Below are positions 18,675 to 28,929 of a stretch of 64,000 nt of DNA, in pieces. The stretch comes from Methylomonas koyamae. Lineage in GTDB: Bacteria > Pseudomonadota > Gammaproteobacteria > Methylococcales > Methylomonadaceae. The first letter of the stretch is position 1; each line of letters begins with the position of its first letter. The position numbers and the translations under genes were made by a program. The notes under the pieces are model-generated. The model ran no database searches and was not told the DNA's origin. It was given only the letters and a program-made list of their open reading frames with translations. The DNA is taken from assembly GCF_019669905.1 (NCBI RefSeq), contig NZ_AP019777.1, positions 2,356,001 to 2,420,000 on the forward strand, in the 5' to 3' direction.

Positions 18675-21600
18675 AATTTACCGATCTGTTTATTCAGCGC
18701 CCGGTGTTGGCCAGCGTGGTCAGCCTGTTGATTCTGATTTTAGGTTTGCGCGCGTTGACGGTACTGGAGCTACGCCAATACCCGAAGACCGAAAATACCG
18801 TCGTCACGGTGACGACCGCTTATCCCGGCGCCGGCAGCGATCTGATCAAAGGCTTTATCACGACGCCGCTGCAACAAGCGATCGCCGAAGCCAACGGCAT
18901 CGACTATTTGTCCGCCAACAGCCGGCAGGGCAGTTCGGTCATCGAAGCCCACATGCGGCTGAATTACGATCCGAACGCCGCAGTGTCCGAAATCCAGGCC
19001 AAAGTCGCCAGCCAGCGTAACGTACTGCCGGCCGAAGCGGAAGATCCGGTCATCACCTCGCGAACCGGCGACGACACCGCGCTAATGTATATCGCGCTGT
19101 ATAGCGATACCTTGCAAGACGCACAGCTCAGCGATTACATGTTGCGGGTGATCCAGCCCAAATTGCAGGCCGTACCCGGCGTCGGCAAAGCGGCGATGTT
19201 GGGTAACAAGACCTTTGCCATGCGGGTCTGGCTGGACCCGCAGCGAATGGCCGCCCTCGGCGTTTCTGCCGGCGAAGTAAGCGATGTACTGCGCGCCAAC
19301 AACTATTTGTCCGGCGTCGGCGGCACCAAGGGCGACTACGTCAAACTCGATTTGAGTGCGACCACCGATGCCGTAGACCAACAACAATTCCGGCAACTGG
19401 TCGTCGCCAAGCGCAACGGTAGCCTGGTCCGGCTGGCGGATATCGCCACGATAGAACTGGGCAGCGAAGATTACGATACCGTGAACTGGTACAAAGGCAA
19501 GATGGCCATTTTCATGGGCATCGAACAGGCGCCGGGCGCAAACCCGTTGACGGTCGCACAAGCGGTAAAGCGGCAATTGCAGGAAATCGAACGCGATTTG
19601 CCCGATGCGATGCACGTGCTGTTGCCTTACGACGCCAGCCAATTTATCGACGATTCGATTCATGAAGTCTTCAGCACCTTGCTGGAAGCCGTCGCTATCG
19701 TACTGGCGGTGATATTCCTGTCGCTGGGTTCGTTGCGGGCGGCGTTGATTCCGGCCGTGACCGTGCCGCTGTCGCTGGTCGGCGGCGCATTCTTGATGCT
19801 GTTGCTCGGGTTTTCGCTGAATCTGCTGACTATGCTGGCCATGGTATTGGCGATTGGCTTGGTGGTGGACGACGCGATTGTCGTCGTCGAAAACATCCAC
19901 CGCCACATCGAGCAGGGCAGCGGACGGATTCAGGCCGCCATCGACGGCGCGCGGGAACTGGCGCTGCCGGTGGTCGCAATGACAACCACGCTGGTCGCGG
20001 TTTACGCGCCGATCGGTTTCATGGGCGGCTTGGTTGGCGCCTTGTTCACCGAATTTGCCTTTTCGCTGGCCGGAGCGGTTTTGATATCCGGTATTGTCGC
20101 GCTGACCTTGTCGCCGATGATGAGTTCGCGGTTTTTGCAAGCGGCCGGCCGGCCCGGCGGTTTCGAACGCGGCGTCGAACATTTCTTCGACGGCTTGGCG
20201 CTACGTTACCGGGCGTTGCTGCACAGGGTGTTGGCCTATCCGGCCGCGGTGATGGCCTTTGCGCTGCTGGTGCTGGCTAGTATTTATTTCATGTTCATGC
20301 TGTCCAACAAAGAATTGGCGCCGACCGAAGATCAGAGTTTTTTATTCGCGGTATCCACCGCCCCGCAAACGGCGACCTTGAAATACAACCAGACCTATGC
20401 CCGCGAACTGATCGCGCAATTCGAGAGCATTCCCGAGCACGAAGAAAGTTTCCTGATCATGGGCTTCGGCGGCGATGCCAATATGGTGTTCAGCGGCTTG
20501 AAAATGCCGTCGGTATTCCAGCGCCAGCGCAGCGTCGGCCAAGTCGTACCGGATTTGCAGGGCAAGGTGGACCACATCGCCGGATTTCAGAGCGCCGTGA
20601 TCCCGCCGCCCAGCCTGCCGGGTTCCGGCGGCGGCCTGCCGATGCAGTTCGTCATCACCAGCGACGCCGATTACGCCAAGCTCGACCAACTGGCCGACCA
20701 AGTGCTGGATAAAGCGATGCAGAGCGGCCAGTTTGCGTTTTTGATGAAAGACGTCAGCTTCAACCGGCCGAAATCGACGCTGGTCATAGACCGCGACCGC
20801 GCCGCCGATTTGGGTATCAGCATGCAGGATATCGGCAACAATCTGGCAACGCTGCTCGGAGGCCAATATGTCAACCGTTTCAGTTTGCAGGGGCGCAGTT
20901 ACAAAGTGATACCGCAGGTGGACGACGCCGACCGCATCGATATCGGCAAGTTGGACGCTTATTACCTTAACAGCCGTTCGGGCGCGCAGATCCCGTTGTC
21001 TTCGCTGGTCAAAATCCAAAATTCGGTGGAGCCGGGCAAACGCAGCCAGTTTCAACAATTGAACAGCCTGACGCTGAGCGGCATGGTTCTGCCCGGAGTC
21101 GGCTTGGGCGATGCGATGGTGGGCCTCGAAAAAATTGCCCATGAGGTTTTTCCGCGCGGTTACGGCTTCGATTACACCGGCGAATCGCGCCAGTACCGGC
21201 AGCAGGGCAACGTGTTGATCGTCACCTTCTTCATGGCGCTGATCGTGATTTACCTGGTGTTGGCCGCCCAGTTCGAGAGCTGGCGCGACCCGCTGATCAT
21301 TCTGATCTCGGTTCCGTTGTCTATCGCCAGTGCGATGGCGTTCCTAATGCTGGGCTTTGCCAGCGTGAACATATACACCCAGGTCGGTTTAATTACCTTG
21401 ATCGGTTTGGTCGCCAAAAACGGGATTCTGATCGTCGAATTCGCCAATCAATTGCAATCCCGCTCCGGTTTGACCAAGCAGGCCGCGGTCGAGCAGGCGG
21501 CCGCTATCCGCTTGCGGCCGATTCTGATGACGACAGTGGCGATGATCGTGGCGATGGTGCCGTTGCTGCTGGCCACCGGACCCGGTGCGGCCAGCCGGTT

Positions 21601-21724
21601 TGCGATCGGCCTGGTCATCGCCTCCGGTTTGGGGATAGGCACGTTGTTGACCTTGTTCGTGGTACCGGCGTTTTATCTGTTGCTGGCCGGGAGCCACTCT
21701 GAAACCGCGCATCCGGCCGCTTAA
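18671..21724 (+). CDS. HAE1-type RND multidrug efflux permease
   Basis: Proton-driven inner membrane transporter of 1,017 residues, the usual length. Twelve membrane segments are expected; TM1 is near residues 10-30, the first cluster begins near 335 with LSLGSLRAALIPAVTVPLSL, and the fourth helix carries the proton-relay acidic pair in GLVVDDAIVVVENIHRH. The second half repeats this with ISVPLSIASAMA and GLVAKNGILIVEFANQ. Large periplasmic loops lie between. The GTG start overlaps the adaptor stop. The substrate cannot be read from the sequence; the two hydrolase genes upstream might act on transported esters (inference). Confidence 0.94.
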   Translation: MKFTDLFIQRPVLASVVSLLILILGLRALTVLELRQYPKTENTVVTVTTAYPGAGSDLIKGFITTPLQQAIAEANGIDYLSANSRQGSSVIEAHMRLNYDPNAAVSEIQAKVASQRNVLPAEAEDPVITSRTGDDTALMYIALYSDTLQDAQLSDYMLRVIQPKLQAVPGVGKAAMLGNKTFAMRVWLDPQRMAALGVSAGEVSDVLRANNYLSGVGGTKGDYVKLDLSATTDAVDQQQFRQLVVAKRNGSLVRLADIATIELGSEDYDTVNWYKGKMAIFMGIEQAPGANPLTVAQAVKRQLQEIERDLPDAMHVLLPYDASQFIDDSIHEVFSTLLEAVAIVLAVIFLSLGSLRAALIPAVTVPLSLVGGAFLMLLLGFSLNLLTMLAMVLAIGLVVDDAIVVVENIHRHIEQGSGRIQAAIDGARELALPVVAMTTTLVAVYAPIGFMGGLVGALFTEFAFSLAGAVLISGIVALTLSPMMSSRFLQAAGRPGGFERGVEHFFDGLALRYRALLHRVLAYPAAVMAFALLVLASIYFMFMLSNKELAPTEDQSFLFAVSTAPQTATLKYNQTYARELIAQFESIPEHEESFLIMGFGGDANMVFSGLKMPSVFQRQRSVGQVVPDLQGKVDHIAGFQSAVIPPPSLPGSGGGLPMQFVITSDADYAKLDQLADQVLDKAMQSGQFAFLMKDVSFNRPKSTLVIDRDRAADLGISMQDIGNNLATLLGGQYVNRFSLQGRSYKVIPQVDDADRIDIGKLDAYYLNSRSGAQIPLSSLVKIQNSVEPGKRSQFQQLNSLTLSGMVLPGVGLGDAMVGLEKIAHEVFPRGYGFDYTGESRQYRQQGNVLIVTFFMALIVIYLVLAAQFESWRDPLIILISVPLSIASAMAFLMLGFASVNIYTQVGLITLIGLVAKNGILIVEFANQLQSRSGLTKQAAVEQAAAIRLRPILMTTVAMIVAMVPLLLATGPGAASRFAIGLVIASGLGIGTLLTLFVVPAFYLLLAGSHSETAHPAA

Positions 21725-24700
21725 GCCGGACCGGGCCGTCCCTGCAATAGCGCGGCTTCGCAGGCGTCGGCCGGCATCGGCCGGGCAAACAGGTAGCCCT
21801 GGCCGTAATCGCAGCCGATTTGTTTCAATAACGCGCATTGTTCTGCAGTCTCGACGCCTTCCGCGATCACTTTAATACCTAGTTTATGCGCCATGACGAT
21901 CATAGCTTCGCACAGTGCCATGTCGCTGGAGTCGTTGGCCAGATTGCGGACAAAGGCCTGGTCGATTTTTAAATAGTCGATATCGAATTTCTTCAGATAC
22001 GCCAACGAGGAATAGCCGGTACCGAAATCGTCCAAAGCCACCTGGGTGCCTTGGTCCCGGAAAGCCAGCAATTGGCCGCGGATCTTGTCGCTGGCCTCGA
22101 CCAGCAAGCCCTCGGTAATTTCGATGGCGATGCTGCTTCCGGCCAAGCCTAAATCCCGCAAATGTCCGAACCACGACAGATGGCTGCCGTGGTCGGCTCT
22201 GAATTGAACCGGCGATTTGTTGACGCTGATTTGGAATTCCGGGTCGAGCAGGTTGCGCCAACGCACCGCTTGTGCCGCGGCCTGGCGAAACACCCAGTCG
22301 CCGATCTCGACGATCAGGCCGGTATCTTCGGCAATCGGAATGAATTTGGCCGGGCTGATTTGGCCGAGGGTCGGATGCTGCCAACGAATCAAGGCCTCCG
22401 CTTTATGCACCGAATTCGTTGCCAGTTCGACGATGGGTTGGTAATAAACCTCAAATTGCTTTTCGGCCAAGGCCTGATGCAAGTCGTTCGACAGCCGGGC
22501 CCGGCTGTTGGCCGCATCCTGCATCGCAGTGGTGTAATAGTGGTAGCAATTGCGGCCTTGGCGTTTTGCGGCGTACATGGCTTGGTCGGCGTTACGCAGC
22601 AGGACCGAGAAGTCGGTCGCGTCGGTCGGGTAGATCGTGATGCCGATACTGGCCGAGATGTAAGCCAATTCGTCGTCGAGCCGGTAGGGCGCCGCCAAGG
22701 CTTCCAATAAGTGGCCGGCAATGCGCGGCACGCATTCGCTATCGTCCAGGCCGGACAGCACGACCATGAATTCGTCGCCGCCCAGGCGGGATACGGTATC
22801 GCTGTCGCGCACGCAAGCCGACATGCGCCGGGCGGCTTCGACTAACAGCGAGTCGCCGACGTCGTGGCCTAGCGTATCGTTGACTTCTTTGAACCGGTCC
22901 AGATCGATGAACAACAAGGCCAGTTGTTTGCGCTCCGCCTTGCACTGCTTGATTTCGGTTTCCAGCCGCTCGCGCACCATCTGCCGGTTGGGAAGGTCGG
23001 TCAGACTGTCGTAGTTGGCCTGGCGCCAGATCAAGTCGTCGCTTTTTTTCTTTTCGGTGATATCGGAAAACATCGCGACCCGGCGTTGCACCGCGCCGTC
23101 TGTAGCGAATACGGTGTTGATCGATAGCCATTGCAGAAAAATCTCGCCGGACTTGCGCCGGTTCCAGACCTCGCCCTGCCAGGCGCCGGTGTCGGCGACG
23201 GTCTGCCATAAGGCCTGAAAAAAATGGTCGTTGTGCAGGTCGGAATTCAATATGCGCGGATTGTGGCCGACCACTTCCGCGGCGCTGTAACCGGTAATCG
23301 CCGTGAACGCCGGATTGACCGAAATGATGCGATTGCCGTTGTCCAATACCATCATGCCTTCGCTGCTGGCTTGATAGACCGTAGCGGCAATCTTCATTTC
23401 CTCCTCGTTCTGCCGGAGTTGGGTAATGTCCTCGACGATAGACCAGATGTAGCGCTGGCCGTCGCTGCCGGTAATCAACATGCCGTTCAGCCGTAACGGT
23501 TTCAGTTTGCCGTTTTTACACAAATACTCTTTTTCGTAAGGGCCGTAATAGCCGGTGCGCTGCATTTGCTCGAGTTGTTCCGCCTCTTGCTCGCGGTATT
23601 TGCTTGGCGTCAGCGTCCAGTAATCGAGGTTGGCCAATTCCTCGGCGGTATAGCCGCAAATGCGGCAGAACGCGTCGTTGAATTCGACGAAACGGCCGTT
23701 CAAGTCATTCAGGGCGATACCCAGCGGCGATAATTCGAACAGGCCGCGCAGTTTCTCCGCGTCGGCGTGCTGCCGGCGCAGGCTGCGGATCAAGGTCAGG
23801 GCGTACGAGCAGGAGGCGACCAGGAACAAGCCGGCTATGGCCAGAAAAATCCAGAGTTGTTTGTGCCAAACGCGCAAGAATTCGTCTTCGGCCAGCCCGA
23901 CGTCGACCAGCAGCGGGTAGCGTTCGAATTCGAGATAAACGTGTTGCCGGGCGATGCCGTCGCCGCGATCGCTTGCGCTGCGGTAATGGCCGGCCGCCGA
24001 GTCGCGTTCCAAGGCCCGGCTGAATTCGGCGGATACGCTTTGTACGGCCTGATTGCCGTCGGCCGGTTCCGGATAACGGCTGATCGCCGCCAGGTTGCGG
24101 TCCATGACTACGACTTCGCCGTGGCGGCCGATGTCGACCGCCAATAACAATTCGTTCAAGTCCTTTAATCGCAGGGTTGCCATGACGGCACCGGCAAAAG
24201 CGCCGTCGGCAGCGGCGAGCGGTCGCGAAAACAGCAGTGCTGTTTGGCCGTTGCGCGGCTCGAGCGGGGTTGGCGAGATAAGCAAGCCGCTTCCGGGATT
24301 GGCTTGGTGCCGATTGAAAATCGAACGGTCGCCGGCGGACGCCTGTGGCGGAGCCGGGTCGCCGGTACGGTAAACCGTTGCGCCGGATGCATCGTAAACC
24401 CGCAGGCTGATCAAGTCTGGCAAGCGCTTTTGTTGCTGTCTGAACAGCTCGGCAAAATGGGCGTGGCTTGGCGGGGTATGTTCGATTTCGTCGGCCGTGG
24501 ACTGCAAAGCCAGATCGATGGCATCGACCAAGCCTGAAATCGAATATTCGAGCGTATGCGCCAGGTTACCCGCCGAGACGCTCGCTAATTGCACGGCGTG
24601 TTCGCGGCTTTCGAACAGAGCGATACCACCGCCGGCCAAAACCAGCAGATTCAGCGCCGCCAAACCGAATACGATGCGTTTGATTAGATTGGCAGAGCGG

Positions 24701-24759
24701 ATCGGGCGGGAGTGCGAGTCCGTCCCGGCAACCGGCACCGATTTCAGTTCTGTCACCAT
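21721..24759 (-). CDS. Cache-PAS-PAS-GGDEF-EAL c-di-GMP turnover protein
   Basis: Membrane sensor of 1,012 residues with both c-di-GMP synthase and phosphodiesterase domains. Start chosen at ATG 24759 (MVTELKSVP); the open frame reaches 25053 but that part is low-complexity and overlaps purK. Order: membrane helix about 23-45, dCache-like periplasmic domain, second membrane helix about 300-320, two PAS domains, GGDEF domain with intact GGDEF and an RxxD inhibition site five residues before it, and EAL domain with EALIRW, DDFGTGYSS and AEGVET all intact. Either activity could dominate; the I-site suggests product control of the cyclase. It ends convergent to the RND permease, overlapping it by 4 bp. 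Confidence 0.93.
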   Translation of the reverse strand: MVTELKSVPVAGTDSHSRPIRSANLIKRIVFGLAALNLLVLAGGGIALFESREHAVQLASVSAGNLAHTLEYSISGLVDAIDLALQSTADEIEHTPPSHAHFAELFRQQQKRLPDLISLRVYDASGATVYRTGDPAPPQASAGDRSIFNRHQANPGSGLLISPTPLEPRNGQTALLFSRPLAAADGAFAGAVMATLRLKDLNELLLAVDIGRHGEVVVMDRNLAAISRYPEPADGNQAVQSVSAEFSRALERDSAAGHYRSASDRGDGIARQHVYLEFERYPLLVDVGLAEDEFLRVWHKQLWIFLAIAGLFLVASCSYALTLIRSLRRQHADAEKLRGLFELSPLGIALNDLNGRFVEFNDAFCRICGYTAEELANLDYWTLTPSKYREQEAEQLEQMQRTGYYGPYEKEYLCKNGKLKPLRLNGMLITGSDGQRYIWSIVEDITQLRQNEEEMKIAATVYQASSEGMMVLDNGNRIISVNPAFTAITGYSAAEVVGHNPRILNSDLHNDHFFQALWQTVADTGAWQGEVWNRRKSGEIFLQWLSINTVFATDGAVQRRVAMFSDITEKKKSDDLIWRQANYDSLTDLPNRQMVRERLETEIKQCKAERKQLALLFIDLDRFKEVNDTLGHDVGDSLLVEAARRMSACVRDSDTVSRLGGDEFMVVLSGLDDSECVPRIAGHLLEALAAPYRLDDELAYISASIGITIYPTDATDFSVLLRNADQAMYAAKRQGRNCYHYYTTAMQDAANSRARLSNDLHQALAEKQFEVYYQPIVELATNSVHKAEALIRWQHPTLGQISPAKFIPIAEDTGLIVEIGDWVFRQAAAQAVRWRNLLDPEFQISVNKSPVQFRADHGSHLSWFGHLRDLGLAGSSIAIEITEGLLVEASDKIRGQLLAFRDQGTQVALDDFGTGYSSLAYLKKFDIDYLKIDQAFVRNLANDSSDMALCEAMIVMAHKLGIKVIAEGVETAEQCALLKQIGCDYGQGYLFARPMPADACEAALLQGRPGPA

Positions 24760-24851
24760 TTCGTAGCGGCCAATGAGAGTCTGCAAAGTTGGCTCGTCCG
24801 AGCGGCTAAGGTTCGGGCGACCTTGGGCGTGGTCCGGCTTGGGCCGGTGTA

Positions 24852-24879
24852 GCTGTAAAAGGCCGGCGGGCCAAGTCAA
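24852..24879 (-). promoter_or_regulatory. Possible promoter of the GGDEF-EAL gene
   Basis: On the minus strand TTGACT (24879-24874) is followed after 16 bp by TACAGC (24857-24852). The -35 is good and the -10 is weak. It lies in the 205-bp gap after purK. Confidence 0.3.
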
Positions 24880-24964
24880 GACACAGCATAGGCCAAACCC
24901 GCACAAATGTAACGGTTTGGCCCAAACCTTTCGGAGAAAGCCGCTGGCCGGCGGCAACGGCGGA

Positions 24965-26059
24965 TCAGGAGTTGTCGGCGGCGGCGGCCAGATCGGCCAA
25001 CTGCTGTAAGCCGGCCCGGTAAGCGGCTTCCGAGTCGGTACGTATCGTCGCATGCGCCACTTTGCGGCCTTTGCGCGGCACCTTGTCGTATAAATGCAAA
25101 TGGGCGTTGGCTATGTTCAGCAATTGGGCGTCGTCGGCGAGGCCACCGATGAAATTCACCATAGCGGCGTAACCGCGCGGTGCAGTCGAGCCCAGCGGCA
25201 GATTTAGAATCGCCCGCAAATGGTTTTCGAATTGGCTGGTTTCGCTGCCTTCGATGGTCCAATGGCCGGAGTTGTGGACTCTGGGCGCGAATTCGTTGGC
25301 CAACAATGTGCCGCCGGCATCGAACAATTCCAACGCGACGACGCCGACGTAATCGAGTTTTTCCAGCAGACGCCTGACGTAATCTTCGGCCAGGGATTGA
25401 GCCGGATCCTTATCGCAGCATTCGGCGATGCGCAAAATACCGCCGCGGTGGCGGTTTTCGGACAGCGGGTAATAGGCAATTTCGCCGGACGGGCTGCGGG
25501 CGGCAATGATCGAGACCTCGCGTTGGAAATCGACAAAGCCTTCGACGATAGCGGCGGCGCCTTGCATGCTGTCCCAGGCCGCAGCCAAATCGGCCGCCGA
25601 CCGCAACACGGCTTGGCCCTTGCCGTCGTAACCCATGCGCCGGCTTTTCAAAATGGCCGGATAGCCGATATCCGCCATGGCGTTTTCTAAGTCCGCCAGA
25701 CTATCGACGGCGGCAAACGGCGCGGTGCCGATCCCCAACTCGCGGAAGAAATTTTTTTCCAGCAAACGGTCCTGCGCCACCGCCAACGCGCCGGCCGGCG
25801 GATAGACTAGCGTATGGCTGGATAAAAATTCGGCGACGTGGGCCGGCACGTTCTCGAATTCGTAAGTCACCACGTCGGCTTTCTCGGCCAATTCCGCCAG
25901 CAGGGCGGGGTCGTCGTAAGCGCCGAGCAAATGTTCGCTCAGGCCGGCGGCGCCGGCATTGGCGTCGGGGTCGAGGACGATGAATTTCAGGCCCAGCGGA
26001 TAGCCGGCCAGGGCAATCATCCTGGCGAGCTGGCCGCCACCCAGAATGCCTACCTTCAT
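24965..26059 (-). CDS. purK: 5-(carboxyamino)imidazole ribonucleotide synthase
   Basis: ATP-grasp enzyme of 364 residues that carboxylates AIR with bicarbonate to N5-CAIR in purine synthesis. The N-terminus [12 protein letters not shown] and the ATP-grasp segments [19 protein letters not shown] and [12 protein letters not shown] are characteristic. Its start overlaps the purE stop (ATGA), so the pair is an operon in the order purE-purK. Confidence 0.97.
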   Translation of the reverse strand: MKVGILGGGQLARMIALAGYPLGLKFIVLDPDANAGAAGLSEHLLGAYDDPALLAELAEKADVVTYEFENVPAHVAEFLSSHTLVYPPAGALAVAQDRLLEKNFFRELGIGTAPFAAVDSLADLENAMADIGYPAILKSRRMGYDGKGQAVLRSAADLAAAWDSMQGAAAIVEGFVDFQREVSIIAARSPSGEIAYYPLSENRHRGGILRIAECCDKDPAQSLAEDYVRRLLEKLDYVGVVALELFDAGGTLLANEFAPRVHNSGHWTIEGSETSQFENHLRAILNLPLGSTAPRGYAAMVNFIGGLADDAQLLNIANAHLHLYDKVPRKGRKVAHATIRTDSEAAYRAGLQQLADLAAAADNS

Positions 26060-26553
26060 CCGGCCACCTGCCGCGGATCGGGCGTAGCGATGACGCTATC
26101 GGTTTGCTGTTGGCGGTAGGCATCCAGCGCCGACCGGTATTGCGGATGTTTGTTGCTGACGATGGCGGCTGCCAGCAGTGCGGCATTGATGGCGCCGGCC
26201 TTGCCGATCGCCAAAGTGCCGACCGGAATCCCGGCCGGCATTTGCACGATGGATAACAGCGAGTCCATGCCGTTCAAGGCTTTGGATTGGACCGGTACCC
26301 CCAGCACCGGCAGTGCGGTCTTCGCCGCGGTCATGCCCGGTAAATGCGCGGCGCCGCCGGCACCGGCGATGATGACTTCCAGACCTTTGCTCTCGGCGGT
26401 TTCGGCATAGCGGAACAGTTTGTCGGGGGTGCGGTGGGCCGATACCACTTCCACTTCGTGCGGAATGTCCAGATGTTCCAAGGTCTGCGCAGCATGCTGC
26501 ATGGTTTCCCAGTCGGATGTGGAACCCATGATGATGCCTATCAATGCGGTCAT
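26056..26553 (-). CDS. purE: N5-carboxyaminoimidazole ribonucleotide mutase
   Basis: Converts N5-CAIR to CAIR, the step after PurK. The protein of 165 residues has [10 protein letters not shown] at the N-terminus, SAHRTPDKL and the GGAAHLPGM loop, all class I PurE motifs. Start chosen at ATG 26553 with GGAG 7 nt upstream; a longer frame to 26811 has no support and crosses the divergent promoter region. The 153-bp gap to ccmA should hold promoters for both directions. Confidence 0.97.
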   Translation of the reverse strand: MTALIGIIMGSTSDWETMQHAAQTLEHLDIPHEVEVVSAHRTPDKLFRYAETAESKGLEVIIAGAGGAAHLPGMTAAKTALPVLGVPVQSKALNGMDSLLSIVQMPAGIPVGTLAIGKAGAINAALLAAAIVSNKHPQYRSALDAYRQQQTDSVIATPDPRQVAG

Positions 26554-26706
26554 GCAAAATCTCCGGTGTCTGCAATAAATCGTATCCGGGCGATTATCGC
26601 ATAATTGCCGGGATTTTCTCGGCCGGCAAGTTGGGAAGCCGGCCGCGGTTAGTGTTAAGATAGCGCCCCTCTTATTTCTCGAACCACCGGACCCAGGAAC
26701 AGTTGA

Positions 26707-27339
26707 ATGGATAACTTGCAACACGCGGCGCTGGAAGTCAGGGATTTGTCCTGCTTTCGCGACGAACGCTTGTTGTTCTCGGCATTGAGTTTCGAGGTGC
26801 AGGCCGGGCAATCGCTGTTACTGGAAGGGGCCAACGGCAGCGGTAAGACCACGCTGTTGCGCATCCTGTGCGGATTGCGCGAAGCCGATTCCGGCCAAAT
26901 CATCTGGTGCGGGCAGCCGGCCGACCGAAGTTCCTATTACCGGGATATGGCCTACGTCGGCCATGCCGACGGCACCAAGAAAGAATTGACGGTGTTGGAG
27001 AATCTTAACTTCGCGTTGGCGTTGGGCGCTCCGGGCAAATACCGAATCGATGAGGCTCTGGACAAAGTCCGGCTGGCCGGTTTCGACGACAATCCGGTGC
27101 ACACCTTGTCGGCCGGACAAAAACGGCGCCTGTCTTTGGCCCGGTTGTTGATTACCCAAAACCTGTTGTGGATACTCGACGAACCTTTCACCTCATTGGA
27201 TAAACACGGTATCGCCTTGATCGAATCGTTGATTGCCGACCACATCGGCCACGGCGGTATCGCCGTCTTGACCTCGCACCACGATCTGCGCATGGCGGAC
27301 CTGAATCTGAAACGTATCCATCTGCAAGCATGTCATTGA
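26707..27339 (+). CDS. ccmA: Haem exporter ATP-binding protein CcmA
   Basis: ABC ATPase of the CcmABCD complex, which releases holo-CcmE during System I cytochrome c maturation. In 210 residues: Walker [11 protein letters not shown], signature [14 protein letters not shown] and Walker [10 protein letters not shown]. It opens the ccm operon and overlaps ccmB by 10 bp. Confidence 0.96.
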   Translation: MDNLQHAALEVRDLSCFRDERLLFSALSFEVQAGQSLLLEGANGSGKTTLLRILCGLREADSGQIIWCGQPADRSSYYRDMAYVGHADGTKKELTVLENLNFALALGAPGKYRIDEALDKVRLAGFDDNPVHTLSAGQKRRLSLARLLITQNLLWILDEPFTSLDKHGIALIESLIADHIGHGGIAVLTSHHDLRMADLNLKRIHLQACH

Positions 27340-28004
27340 TCCGCGCCTTTCTGGCCATCATCCGCCGCGATTTATTGTTGGCGTTTCGGCGCCGGGCCGA
27401 AATGGCCAATCCGCTGTTTTTCTTCGTGTTGGTGGTGACCTTGTTTCCGCTGGCGATCGGTGCCCAGCCCAATTTGCTGCAAGCGATGGCGCCGGGCGTA
27501 ATTTGGGTATCGGCCTTATTGGCGACTTTGCTGTCTTTGGACAGTTTGTTCCGCAGCGATTTCGAGGACGGCTCGTTGGAGCAAATGCTGCTTAGCCCGC
27601 ATGCCTTGTCGGTGTTGGTGTTGGGCAAAATCGTCGCCCATTGGTTGGTTACCGGGCTGCCGTTGTTGCTGGTGGCACCGCTATTGGCCCTGTTTCTGGG
27701 ATTGCCGGAGCAGGCGATGGGAACTTTATGGCTTACGTTGATCTTAGCTACTCCATTATTGAGCCTGATCGGCGCAATCGGCGTCGCGTTGACGGTGGGT
27801 TTGCGCCGCGGCGGCATGCTGTTGTCCCTGTTGGTATTGCCGTTATACGTACCGGTGCTGATTTTCGCCAGCGGCGCGGTCGACCGTGCGGCCGGCGGCC
27901 TGCCGGTCGGCGCCCAATTGAATATTTTGTTGGCGATGTTGCTGGCGGCTCTGGCCCTGGCTCCCTTGCCGGCTTCCATTGCGTTAAAAATGAGTGTTAA
28001 TTGA
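27330..28004 (+). CDS. ccmB: Haem exporter permease CcmB
   Basis: Membrane subunit of the CcmABCD complex, 224 residues with about six hydrophobic helices; it begins with a cytosolic basic stretch (IRRDLLLAFRRRAEMANPL) as in the family. It overlaps ccmA by 10 bp and its stop shares bases with the ccmC start (TGATG). Confidence 0.95.
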   Translation: MSLIRAFLAIIRRDLLLAFRRRAEMANPLFFFVLVVTLFPLAIGAQPNLLQAMAPGVIWVSALLATLLSLDSLFRSDFEDGSLEQMLLSPHALSVLVLGKIVAHWLVTGLPLLLVAPLLALFLGLPEQAMGTLWLTLILATPLLSLIGAIGVALTVGLRRGGMLLSLLVLPLYVPVLIFASGAVDRAAGGLPVGAQLNILLAMLLAALALAPLPASIALKMSVN

Positions 28005-28765
28005 TGTCCTGGATACCTGCGCCGGTCAGCCGGTTTTTTCACCGTACTTCCTCGCCGCCGCATTTCTACGCGTTGGCCGACCGTTTCATACCGTGGTTGA
28101 CGCTAATTTTTTTGCTGCTGCTCGGTGCCGGCTTGTACGGCGGTTTATACCTGGCGCCCACCGATTACCAACAGGGCGACAGTTACCGCATCATTTATAT
28201 TCATGTCCCCGCGGCCTGGATGTCGTTGTTCGTCTACGTGATGATGGCGGTAATGGGCGGCATTGCCCTGATTTGGCGGATGAAACTGGCCGAGGTGATG
28301 TTGATCAGTAGCGCGCCGATCGGGGCCGGTTTCACCTTCGTCGCGCTGGTGACCGGCTCGTTGTGGGGCAAACCGATGTGGGGTACCTGGTGGGTATGGG
28401 ATGCCCGCCTGACTTCCGAATTGATCCTGCTGTTTCTGTATTTGGGCGTGATCAGCCTGTACGGCGCGATCGAAGACAAACGCAGTGCGGCCCGGGCGGT
28501 GTCCATCCTGGCCCTGGTCGGCGTGGTCAATATTCCGATCATCCATTATTCGGTGGAGTGGTGGAATACGCTGCACCAGCCGGCGACGGTCAGCAAACTG
28601 GATAAACCGTCGATCCACGTCTCGATGCTAGTGCCGCTGTTGCTGATGGCGATAGCATTCAAGTTTTACTACCTGATTGCGGTGTTGCAGGCGGCCAAAC
28701 TGGAATTGTTGAAACGGGAAACGGCGTCGCAATGGGTGAAAAATATGTTGGAGAAACGAGCATGA
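28004..28765 (+). CDS. ccmC: Haem handling protein CcmC
   Basis: Inner membrane protein (253 residues) that loads haem onto CcmE. It has the family WWVWDARLTSE tryptophan-rich motif (within GTWWVWDARLTS) and conserved haem-ligand histidine positions around IHVPAAW and HYSVEWW. Start chosen at ATG 28004, overlapping the ccmB stop; a TTG one codon earlier is possible. Confidence 0.96.
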   Translation: MSWIPAPVSRFFHRTSSPPHFYALADRFIPWLTLIFLLLLGAGLYGGLYLAPTDYQQGDSYRIIYIHVPAAWMSLFVYVMMAVMGGIALIWRMKLAEVMLISSAPIGAGFTFVALVTGSLWGKPMWGTWWVWDARLTSELILLFLYLGVISLYGAIEDKRSAARAVSILALVGVVNIPIIHYSVEWWNTLHQPATVSKLDKPSIHVSMLVPLLLMAIAFKFYYLIAVLQAAKLELLKRETASQWVKNMLEKRA

Positions 28766-28929
28766 GTTGGGACAGCTTTTGGTACATGGGCGGTTACGCC
28801 GCCTATGTCTGGCCGGCATACGCCGTTACGGCGCTGGTGTTGGCGGCGAACGTGGTGTGGCCGGTCTGGCAACGCAAACAACTCTTCAGGCAACTGGCTA
28901 TCAAACAAAAACGCGCGCAATCCAAATGA
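28762..28929 (+). CDS. ccmD: Haem exporter small protein CcmD
   Basis: Membrane peptide of 55 residues with one helix (YAAYVWPAYAVTALVLAAN) preceded by SFWYMGG and followed by a basic tail, the usual CcmD layout. It helps release haem-loaded CcmE from CcmABC. It overlaps ccmC and ccmE by ATGA at both ends, which fixes the start at 28762. Confidence 0.92.
   Translation: MSWDSFWYMGGYAAYVWPAYAVTALVLAANVVWPVWQRKQLFRQLAIKQKRAQSK

Noticed and set aside
24760..25053. N-terminal extension of the GGDEF-EAL protein
   Set aside because: Pro-rich, overlaps the end of purK and lacks a ribosome site; ATG 24759 leads directly into the sensor domain.
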